Below, piece after piece: positions 43,306 to 49,664 of a DNA stretch of 49,664 bases. The notes beneath the pieces are model-generated. The model saw nothing but the letters and a program-made list of their open reading frames with translations. It was not told the origin of the DNA and did no database searches. How positions within the stretch are numbered: the stretch's first letter is position 1; every line of letters starts with the position of its first letter. Location: contig JAQCNI010000018.1 in NCBI GenBank assembly GCA_028275105.1, positions 1-49,664 of the forward strand, in the 5' to 3' direction. This DNA is from Halorubrum sp. (GTDB lineage: Archaea > Halobacteriota > Halobacteria > Halobacteriales > Haloferacaceae). The translations under genes and the position numbers were made by a program.

Positions 43306-44781
43306 ATGCGGTCACAGTTCGATTTCGATAGGGAGTGGCGGATGTTCGTCGGCGGGACGTTCCAGGAGGCCGACGGCGGGGAGCGACTCGACGTCGAGGA
43401 CCCGGCGACCGGGGCGGCGTTCGCGACGGCCCCCGACGGGACGGTCGCCGACGTCGACGCCGCCGTCGACGCGGCGACCCGGGCCGCGGACGAGTGGGGC
43501 TGGACCGACGCGAGCGACCGGGCCGGGATGCTGTTCGAAGTCGCGAACCGAATCGAGGCGCACCGGGAGGAGATGGTGGCGCTCGAAACGCGGGAGAACG
43601 GGAAGCCGCTCGACCAGTCGGACAACGACGTCGTCGCGGCCGCCGAGACGTTCCGGTTTTACGCCGGCGGGGCGGACAAGTTTTACAGCGACACCGTCGA
43701 ACATAGCCCGGAGCAGGTCCGGCAGAAGGTGTTCGAGCCGTACGGGGTCGTCGGGATCGTCATCCCGTGGAACTGGCCGCCGATGCACACGGCCGACTTC
43801 GTTGCGGTCGCGTTAGCAACCGGCAACACGGTCGTGCTCAAACCTGCGCCGGAGACGCCGCTGTCGTCGATCCGGATCGCCGAACTCGCGGCCGACGTTC
43901 TCCCGGACGGCGTGCTCAACGTCGTTACCGGCGGCGTCGACCCCGGCGTCCGCTTGACGAGCCACGAGGGCGTCGACATGCTCGCGTTCACCGGCAACGA
44001 CGACACCGGCGAGAAGGTGCTGGAGGCCGCCGCCGGGAACATCACGCCGGCGATGATGGAGCTCGGCGGGAAGAACCCGGCCATCGTGTTCGACGACGCG
44101 AACATGGACCGAACGGTGAGCGGCGTCGTCGCGAGCACGTTCTACAACAGCGGACAGGCGTGTTCCGACGCCGAGCGGATCCTCGTCCACGAGGACGTGT
44201 ACGACGAGTTCACCGCGGCGCTCGCCGAGGAGGTTCGCTCGCTCACGGTCGACGACGGGTTCGACGAGGCGAGCCAGATCGGGCCGATGGCGACGAGGGC
44301 ACAGGTCGAGAAGTTTGATCGATACCTCGACATCGCCAAGGACGACGGGGCGAGCGTCCTCGCACGGGCCGAGCCCCCGGACGACCCGGAGTACGCCGAC
44401 GGTCACTGGGTCGCCCCGACGATCCTGGACGACGTGTTGCCCGAATCCCGGTTCGCCTGTGAGGAAGTGTTCGGTCCCATCGCGGGGCTTATTCCCTTCG
44501 GCGATGAGTCGGAGGCCATCGATATCGCCAACGGCGTCGACTACGGGCTCACGGCGACGATATGGACCGAGAACGTCGGGCGCGCGCACCGCGTCGCGAG
44601 CCGCGTCGAGGCCGGGCAGGTCGCGGTCAACGGCACCGGCGGGGGCGGGCTCGGGCTCCCGTTCGGCGGCTACAAGCGCTCGGGCGTCGGGCGGAAGAAG
44701 GACTTCACCGAGACGATGCGGGAGTTCTCGACGATGAAGGCGATCCGCATCGACACCAGCGAGGAAACGCCGTCGCTGTGA
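43306..44781 (+). CDS. NAD(P)-dependent aldehyde dehydrogenase (betaine-aldehyde/aminomuconate-semialdehyde-like class)
   Basis: A 491-aa aldehyde dehydrogenase of usual length. Motifs: VIPWNWPPMHTADFVAVALA, general base Glu252 (MELGGKNP), nucleophile Cys286 (NSGQACSDAE), EEVFGPI, and the GLPFGGYKRSGVGRKK tail. This class includes betaine-aldehyde, succinate-semialdehyde and aminomuconate-semialdehyde dehydrogenases. With the ACMSD-type amidohydrolases and RidA-like gene nearby, a semialdehyde in an amino-aromatic route is one possibility, not proven. It is the second ALDH in the window and only about 30% similar by eye to the first. Confidence 0.85.
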   Translation: MRSQFDFDREWRMFVGGTFQEADGGERLDVEDPATGAAFATAPDGTVADVDAAVDAATRAADEWGWTDASDRAGMLFEVANRIEAHREEMVALETRENGKPLDQSDNDVVAAAETFRFYAGGADKFYSDTVEHSPEQVRQKVFEPYGVVGIVIPWNWPPMHTADFVAVALATGNTVVLKPAPETPLSSIRIAELAADVLPDGVLNVVTGGVDPGVRLTSHEGVDMLAFTGNDDTGEKVLEAAAGNITPAMMELGGKNPAIVFDDANMDRTVSGVVASTFYNSGQACSDAERILVHEDVYDEFTAALAEEVRSLTVDDGFDEASQIGPMATRAQVEKFDRYLDIAKDDGASVLARAEPPDDPEYADGHWVAPTILDDVLPESRFACEEVFGPIAGLIPFGDESEAIDIANGVDYGLTATIWTENVGRAHRVASRVEAGQVAVNGTGGGGLGLPFGGYKRSGVGRKKDFTETMREFSTMKAIRIDTSEETPSL

Positions 44782-44889
44782 TCGGCGGCGGCGCGGGACG
44801 GTAGCGGATCGGAGTGGTCGTCGCGGTATCCGCGTTGCGGGGCCAACGCTGCGTATCGGTTGGATAATACCGGAATTAAGGAGGAGTAC

Positions 44890-45372
44890 CTACTCGTCCG
44901 CGCCCGGCGCCCAGCTACACTCGTTGCCGTCGAACACGGTCTCGTGGTCGCCGTTCGAGAAGTACTCGAACACCCGCATGGACTGCCCTTCGCGGGCGAA
45001 CAGCCGGTGACGGTCGCCCTCGCCGATCCACGCGACGGAGCCCTGCGAAAGCTCGAGTTCCTCGCCCTCGACCTCGAGGACGCCCTCCCCTTCGAGGATG
45101 TAGAAGAAGTGGTCGGTCCCCTCGTGGTGATGGACGGGACAGGAGACCCCGGGGCCGTAGTCGACGACGTCGATGAGAAGGTCGCCGGCGGCCGGGGCCA
45201 GTCCCTTGTTGACCAGCACCGTCTTGCTCCGACCGTCGTGGAGGCTGTCCATGCCGCCGACGGCGGACTCGTGGTAGACGCGCGTTCCCTCGCCGCCGAG
45301 CGCAACGTCCTCGGCGTCAAGATCCGACTCGGACAGGTCGCTGTGAGCGATCACGTCGTTAGCTTCGGACAT
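44890..45372 (-). CDS. Cupin-domain protein (single domain)
   Basis: A 160-aa cupin. Metal motif region VSCPVHHHEGTDHFFYILEG has three adjacent His and a further His where the usual Glu stands, then GSVAWIGEGDRHRLFAREGQ with the second-motif His. Single-domain cupins of this class include small oxygenases and sensors of sugar or amino acid derivatives. The N-terminus (about 1-40) is acidic and family-variable. It lies between the aldehyde dehydrogenase and a deletion scar. Function unknown. Confidence 0.75.
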   Translation of the reverse strand: MSEANDVIAHSDLSESDLDAEDVALGGEGTRVYHESAVGGMDSLHDGRSKTVLVNKGLAPAAGDLLIDVVDYGPGVSCPVHHHEGTDHFFYILEGEGVLEVEGEELELSQGSVAWIGEGDRHRLFAREGQSMRVFEYFSNGDHETVFDGNECSWAPGADE

Positions 45373-45471
45373 ACGCCGTCATCAACGCGGAGTACGTACT
45401 TAAAACCACTCCGCGGCCCCGACGCCGACTGGGGGCCACGACGGAACGGCGCCGGTCGGCGGCCACAACAC

Positions 45472-45480
45472 AATATTCAA
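45472..45480 (+). promoter_or_regulatory. TATA box of the truncated transporter gene
   Basis: AATATTCAA lies 26-34 nt upstream of the GTG at 45506. Confidence 0.45.
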
Positions 45481-45505
45481 GCCGCTTGCGGTTGCGTTCG
45501 TCCAC

Positions 45506-45781
45506 GTGTCGACCGAAAGCGCGGCCGGAACCCTGGAGGACCATCCGCGCGGGTACGCGCGTCGGATGTTGCTCGTCATCTCGCTCGGAACGATGCTGAT
45601 GATGACCGCCCGGATGGCACTCTCACCGCTTTTACCGCGGATCATCGGTGATATCGGGGTGACGACGGCACAGGCCGGCGGCGCGTTGACGCTTATGTGG
45701 GCGCTCGTGGCCCTCGCACAGTATCCGGGCGGCGTGCTTTCGGACGAACTCTCCCGGAAAACGGTGCTGGTGGCGAGTTGA
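45506..45781 (+). pseudogene. MFS transporter, truncated after two membrane segments
   Basis: GTG at 45506 opens a frame for MSTESAAGTLEDHPRGYARR, then a first membrane segment (RMLLVISLGTMLMMTARMAL) and a second with the MFS loop motif YPGGVLSDELSRKTVLVAS. It stops at 45779-45781 after 91 residues, whereas MFS carriers have about 400. The rest is replaced by the truncated quinone-oxidoreductase gene in the opposite orientation, which meets it at about 45775-45781. Confidence 0.7.
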
Positions 45782-46260
45782 ACGGCCGCGTGGCCGACGC
45801 CGCCCGCGCCGCCGTGGATGAGACAACGGTCGGTCGGCCCGAGTTCCGCGATGTCGAACAGGGCGGTCCACGCGGTCGCCCCGACGTTCGGGATCGCCGC
45901 GCCTTCCTCGAAGGAAACCGACTCCGGGAGGTGTGCGGCCTTGATCGTCGGGATCGCGACGTACTCCGCGGCGGTCCCGCGCTCCACCTGCCCGACGCCG
46001 CCGAGGAACACCTGATCCCCCACCGCGAACGACTCGACGTCCTCGCCGACGGCCGCGACCTCCCCGGCCGCGTCGCCGCCGGGGATCGCCGGCAGCGACA
46101 GGGATCCGAACAGCCCCTCCCGGAGCGTCGTGTCGACGGGATTGACGCTCGCGGCCCGAATCTCGACCAGGAGTTCGTCCGGTTCGGGATCGGGTCGGTC
46201 GATGTCGTCGATTCGCAGTACCTCCGGGCCACCGTGTTCGTGGTATCTGACGGCCTTCAT
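45775..46260 (-). pseudogene. Quinone oxidoreductase, 3'-truncated
   Basis: ATG at 46260 gives a QOR-type MDR N-terminus (MKAVRYHEHGGPEVLRIDDI) with the landmarks of the intact paralogue at 36798-37790: PAIPGGDAAGEVAAVGEDVE and the Rossmann entry IHGGAGGVGHAAVQLA. Homology ends right there at about 45775, and the remaining half including most of the NADP domain is absent, replaced by the MFS fragment. A TTTTGTACC element (46281-46290, minus) lies 21-30 nt upstream. A short fusion peptide might be made but should be inactive. Confidence 0.75.
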
Positions 46261-46280
46261 GTGCGCCGGATCGTCGCACC

Positions 46281-46290
46281 GGTACAAAAG
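46281..46290 (-). promoter_or_regulatory. TATA box of the truncated quinone oxidoreductase gene
   Basis: CTTTTGTACC on the minus strand, 21-30 nt before the ATG at 46260. Confidence 0.45.
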
Positions 46291-46334
46291 ATCGATGGAC
46301 GAACGCGGCGAGCCGGCGGAGAGACACCACGACG

Positions 46335-47909
46335 CTACTCCGACGCGATGCCGGCCTCGATCCCCGGGCCGAGGTCCTCGAGCAGGACGGTCGCACAGTT
46401 GCGGCCGGGGGCGGCGCTCACGCTCCCGCCGGGCCACGTACACGCCCCGGTCACGTACAGATCTTCGACCGGACCGCGATAGTTCGCGTACCCGCGCACC
46501 GGGCGGTTCGCGCCGTACTGGTCCGGCGTGTAGTCCCCGCCGTGGTAGCTTCCCCGGTAGGAGTGGTCGTTACGCCGTTCGAGGTCGACCGGACTGTTGA
46601 TGTCGACGTCGACGATGGTGTCCTCGGTCAGGTTCGGCGCGAAGTCGCGCACCCGGTCGAGCAGCCGCTCGGTGACGTCCGCCTTGATCTCGTCCCACGA
46701 CTCGTCGCCCTCGTAGTCGTACGGGAGCTTCCCGACCAGCTTGTACGAGTGGAGGCCGTCGACCCGGCGCGTCTCGTCGGCGACGGTCGGACACAACGAG
46801 AGGATGAACGGGTCGTCGAGATACAGCTCCCCCCGGTGGAACGCCCGCGTTATCTCCACGAGGTTCTCGACGCTAGAGGCGGTCCCCATCGCGACGGACT
46901 CAAGCGGCCCGTCCTCCGTCTCGTATCGCGGCGGCTCCTCGGTGGCGAAGTGCGCGGCGAAAAGGGTCACGCCCGTCTTCCAGTCCTCGAGGCCGCGGGC
47001 GAACGCCTCGGGCACCGCGTCGTCGGGCAGCATTTCCACGAGGTGTTTGACGTGGATCGTCGAGACGACGGCCTCCTCGGCGGTGAATCGCATCCCGTCG
47101 ACCGACCGGACGCCGGTCGTCCGACCGTCGTCGACGAGGACTTCGTCGACCGGATGGCCGGCGTATATCGACCCGCCGTGGTCCTCGATACAGTCGACGA
47201 GCGCTCGCGGCAGTTGGCCGGACCCGCCCTTCGGCAGGACCCACGAGTTCTGCTGGCGGCCGTACGCGAGCGAGAACGCGCGCATCCCGCCCTCGACCCG
47301 GTCGATGGGCTGGACGGTCAGGATCGCGAGGTAGGCCATGAACGCCCGCGATTTGGGGTGGTCGAACCGTCGCTCGATGATCTCCTTGGGGCTCTCCAGG
47401 CTCCGGCGGACCCACTCGTCGCCGTTGGGTGCCTTCGCGAGTTCCGCCTGAACGGTGCCCTCCTTCGGGGGTTGATATCGGGCCTTCGTGTAGTGGGGAG
47501 CGACCGCCGCGTAGTCGTCGAGCAGCTGCCGGTACGCGTCGGCGTCGGCCTCGGAGAACTTGGCGAACTCCTCGGCGGTCCGCTCACGGTCCTGCCACAT
47601 CGTGAGGCTCGTGCCGTCGTCGAACGGGACCGTCACGACCGGGTCCGGGTGGAGGTACGTCAGCCCGTACTCGGAGAGGAGTCCGAGTTCGTCGTTCCGC
47701 AGGGTCGGGCTCGCCTGGATGAGGTTGTGGGCGGTCGAGCAGGTGTCCTGTTTGAGCCCGTCGACCGTGTGCTCCTGTGTCCGGGTGTTGCCGCCGACGA
47801 CCTCGTTTGCCTCGACGACGCCGACGTCGTATCCGGCGCGCGCCGCGTACGCCGCGGTCGTGAGGCTGTTGTGCCCGGCACCCGCCACGATGACGTCGTG
47901 TGTTGGCAT
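46335..47909 (-). CDS. FAD-dependent amine-oxidase/phytoene-desaturase-type oxidoreductase
   Basis: A 524-aa flavoprotein. The N-terminal dinucleotide motif reads IVAGAGHNSLTTAAYAARAG, then EANEVVGGNTRTQEHTVDGL, as in PYROXD2- and CrtI-like proteins. Near the C-terminus the FAD-contact motif is YVTGACTWPGGSVSAAPGRN. Length fits the family. It would oxidise a C-N or C-C bond with FAD; catabolic amine or carotenoid-type substrates are possible. It converges with the truncated oxidoreductase gene and stands upstream of the creatininase-family gene, which is 108 nt away on the same strand. Confidence 0.82.
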   Translation of the reverse strand: MPTHDVIVAGAGHNSLTTAAYAARAGYDVGVVEANEVVGGNTRTQEHTVDGLKQDTCSTAHNLIQASPTLRNDELGLLSEYGLTYLHPDPVVTVPFDDGTSLTMWQDRERTAEEFAKFSEADADAYRQLLDDYAAVAPHYTKARYQPPKEGTVQAELAKAPNGDEWVRRSLESPKEIIERRFDHPKSRAFMAYLAILTVQPIDRVEGGMRAFSLAYGRQQNSWVLPKGGSGQLPRALVDCIEDHGGSIYAGHPVDEVLVDDGRTTGVRSVDGMRFTAEEAVVSTIHVKHLVEMLPDDAVPEAFARGLEDWKTGVTLFAAHFATEEPPRYETEDGPLESVAMGTASSVENLVEITRAFHRGELYLDDPFILSLCPTVADETRRVDGLHSYKLVGKLPYDYEGDESWDEIKADVTERLLDRVRDFAPNLTEDTIVDVDINSPVDLERRNDHSYRGSYHGGDYTPDQYGANRPVRGYANYRGPVEDLYVTGACTWPGGSVSAAPGRNCATVLLEDLGPGIEAGIASE

Positions 47910-48016
47910 GGGTAAACCGGGTCCGTCAACACCACACTACTTAAACTCCGGGTCGACGGGGACCGATGCGGTCGGACGTCCCGAGGGGCCGGGAGCCTCG
48001 CGACGGTCGAGACCCC

Positions 48017-48850
48017 TCACTCCACCTCGGAGGCGGTGTCGACGTCCGACTCGCCGATCCGGTAGTCGAGGTCCTCGAGGACATCCAGGGTCTCGGCGAT
48101 GTCGCCGGCGCACGTACCGGCCACGCGTTCGACGAACTCCTCGGCCATCGCCTCGTCGACGTCGCTGACGTCGCCGTACCACCCCGACTCGTACATGATC
48201 CGCACGTCCGGGATGATCGGATACGCCTCCCGGTTCCGGCGCAGATCGTCCATCATCGAGGCGTGCTCCGGGTCCGCCCCGTCAGTCGCCCGGTCGAGAT
48301 GGACCAGTTCCGGGTGGTCGGCCAACACGGGTAACACCTCCAGGGGCCCGCCGTGCGTGAGGTCGTGGTAGTCCTCGTACAGCTCCTGGGCCGCGTACGA
48401 CGCCTGCGAGATCACGAACCGGACGTCCGGATGTTCCGCCTGGAGTCGTCCGGCCGCCGTCTCGATCGACGACGTCGACCCCTCGTGCCAGTTCACCACG
48501 ACGATCTCGTCAACGCCGTGCCGGATCAGACTCTCCGACACGTCCCGGAACAGCGCCATGAACGTCTCCGAGGAGAGGTGGATCGCCCCCGGCATGTCCG
48601 CGTGGAACGGCGTCACCCCGAGTGACCCGAACGGGACCATCATTCCGTCGAGCCGTGCCGTGACCCGCCGCGTTATCGTCTCGATCGCGTACGCGTCCGT
48701 GCCCACCGGCAGGTGGGGGCCATGCTGTTCGACGCTCCCGGTGGGGATGACCGCCGGGGCGCCGTCGTCGATCCGATCCTCGATCTCGTACCGGGTCAGC
48801 GCCTCGAAGTCGTTCTCCCGGGAGAACTCCGGAGACTCGTCCGTACTCAT
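48017..48850 (-). CDS. Creatininase-family amidohydrolase
   Basis: A 277-aa protein. The metal-site motif GSVEQHGPHLPVGTDA keeps the Glu, His and Asp ligands of creatininase-type enzymes. VVVNWHEGST has the His of the family's NGH motif, and THGGPLEVLPVLADHPELVH has the later Glu. Family members open cyclic amides or cleave formamides (creatininase, mycofactocin-type, and 3-dehydro compounds). An acidic C-terminus follows. Its presence close to two creatinase-like M24 proteins is suggestive. The next gene upstream on the same strand is an EamA transporter. Confidence 0.85.
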   Translation of the reverse strand: MSTDESPEFSRENDFEALTRYEIEDRIDDGAPAVIPTGSVEQHGPHLPVGTDAYAIETITRRVTARLDGMMVPFGSLGVTPFHADMPGAIHLSSETFMALFRDVSESLIRHGVDEIVVVNWHEGSTSSIETAAGRLQAEHPDVRFVISQASYAAQELYEDYHDLTHGGPLEVLPVLADHPELVHLDRATDGADPEHASMMDDLRRNREAYPIIPDVRIMYESGWYGDVSDVDEAMAEEFVERVAGTCAGDIAETLDVLEDLDYRIGESDVDTASEVE

Positions 48851-48985
48851 GTGTCGATCCCTCGGGTGCGCTCCGCGTCGATCATCGCTCGGGTCCCGCC
48901 GGCAGTCGGGTACACTCTGCTTGCTGTCATCTACCGACCGATCGACCCTTCGGATAAAAAGTCTGACTCTGCTCGACGCGGGGAG

Positions 48986-49664
48986 TCAGCCGAGCTGGAT
49001 GAGGACGACCCCGGCGACGACGGCAACCAAGGCGACGAGCACACGGGGGGACCGCGGGAGTTCCCGACGCCGCGCGTACGAGATGGCGACGACGAACAGC
49101 GGCGCCGAACTCACGAGCGGGATGACGGTGACGACCGACCCGACCTCGAGCGCGAAGAACTGCGCGAGCCAGAACGCGGCGACGGCGACGCCCGCGGCGG
49201 CGAACGCCAAGTACGCGGGCCGCGAAACCGTCCCGAGCTCCCGGCGCCAGCCCGGGGACGCCGCGAGCATGCCGAGGAACGCGGTCAGTGCGGTCGTCTG
49301 TCCGGTCGTCGTGGCGACGGCCGGAGCCGGCATCCGACCCAGGCCGAAGTCGACGATCACGTACGACACGCCGAGAATGACGGCGGCGGCGACCGGATAG
49401 CCGAGGTCGCGGACGTCGACGGCGGCGAGTTCTCGGGCGATCAGGTCGGTCGCCCGGGCCCCCTCGTCGACCGACGCGGTGTTCCTGACGAACTGGAGGA
49501 GCCCGCCGCCAACGACGACCAACAGGATCCCCGCCCCGGTGTAGAGCGTCAGCGTGTCGCCGAGGGCGGTGACCGCGAGCAGCGTCGCAACCGCCGGGTA
49601 GGTGGACTGGATGGTCGCGGCGATGCGTGCGCCGACCAGATCGATCCCCTCGAAATACAGCAGC
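48986..49664 (-). CDS. EamA/DMT-superfamily transporter (partial at window edge)
   Basis: The minus-strand frame is open to the right edge, so the N-terminus is missing. About 226 residues are visible, with six or seven hydrophobic segments, including LVGARIAATIQSTYPAVATL, then the second repeat SVVTVIPLVSSAPLFVVAIS and the end VALVAVVAGVVLIQLG. It would export an amino acid-like compound or a metabolite. It is a second EamA protein in the window, diverged from the one at 16156-17058. Confidence 0.82.
   Translation of the reverse strand, partial: LLYFEGIDLVGARIAATIQSTYPAVATLLAVTALGDTLTLYTGAGILLVVVGGGLLQFVRNTASVDEGARATDLIARELAAVDVRDLGYPVAAAVILGVSYVIVDFGLGRMPAPAVATTTGQTTALTAFLGMLAASPGWRRELGTVSRPAYLAFAAAGVAVAAFWLAQFFALEVGSVVTVIPLVSSAPLFVVAISYARRRELPRSPRVLVALVAVVAGVVLIQLG

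Noticed and set aside
1-49664. CRISPR array
   Set aside because: No set of equal-spaced 25-40 bp repeats with unique spacers; the only tandem repeats are the 19-bp units at 13175-13250 and the short repeats near 28.65 kb.
1-49664. tRNA or rRNA genes
   Set aside because: No cloverleaf-like T-arm motifs or rRNA signature stretches were noticed when reading through.

Overview
The window is haloarchaeal (class Halobacteria) chromosomal or megaplasmid DNA. It is GC-rich and encodes acidic proteins, Tat-type lipoproteins with an RR motif and lipobox, and RdfA and an archaea-specific SMC-related protein (ASRP). Most genes are single transcription units with a TATA element about 22-35 nt before the start codon, so most mRNAs are probably leaderless. 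There are no rRNA, tRNA or CRISPR features.

Layout. (1) 1-6.2 kb is a scarred, accessory end. It holds the tail of a TumE-like toxin gene with its HVO_A0114-type partner, a small coiled-coil protein, a decayed ISH8-group IS4-family element (825-2457) with two inactivating lesions, a broken ORF, about 1 kb of AT-richer non-coding DNA, an aldehyde dehydrogenase, and a deletion scar joining a UspA fragment to a solute-binding-protein fragment. (2) 6.2-9.3 kb holds an Lrp/AsnC regulator and an rdfA-ASRP operon. (3) 9.4-49.7 kb is a large catabolic and transport island. It contains an alpha/beta hydrolase, two M24 'pita-bread' proteins that have both lost the metal ligands, five medium-chain zinc alcohol dehydrogenases and an intact quinone oxidoreductase, two ACMSD-type amidohydrolases, a peptide-type ABC transporter split into two convergent blocks, a TPP-dependent E1 alpha/beta pair, two cupins, a nitrilase, a RidA-like protein, an SDR, a cyclase/kynurenine-formamidase-type hydrolase, an LVIVD-repeat protein, a second aldehyde dehydrogenase, an FAD amine-oxidase-like protein, a creatininase-family hydrolase, and MATE and EamA (DMT) exporters.

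How the genes may work together (inference): import by the Dpp-type transporter, C-N/nitrile/amide hydrolysis (nitrilase, creatininase-type, creatinase-like M24, cyclase, alpha/beta hydrolase), decarboxylation or hydrolysis by the ACMSD-type proteins, oxidation by the ADH/ALDH/SDR set, and entry to acyl-CoA through the E1 pair. This resembles catabolism of a nitrogen-containing small molecule (amide, guanidino, heterocyclic or amino-aromatic), but the substrate cannot be read from sequence. Several functions occur as diverged paralogue pairs on both sides of the transporter.

Most unusual signals: at least eleven perfect inverted repeats (9-13 bp stems) inside the IS element; the paired metal-ligand-less M24 proteins near a creatininase homologue; the rdfA-ASRP operon with a Walker B Glu-to-Gln change; two tail-to-tail or head-to-tail deletion scars; and a DUF4382 lipoprotein whose normal start codon is missing.
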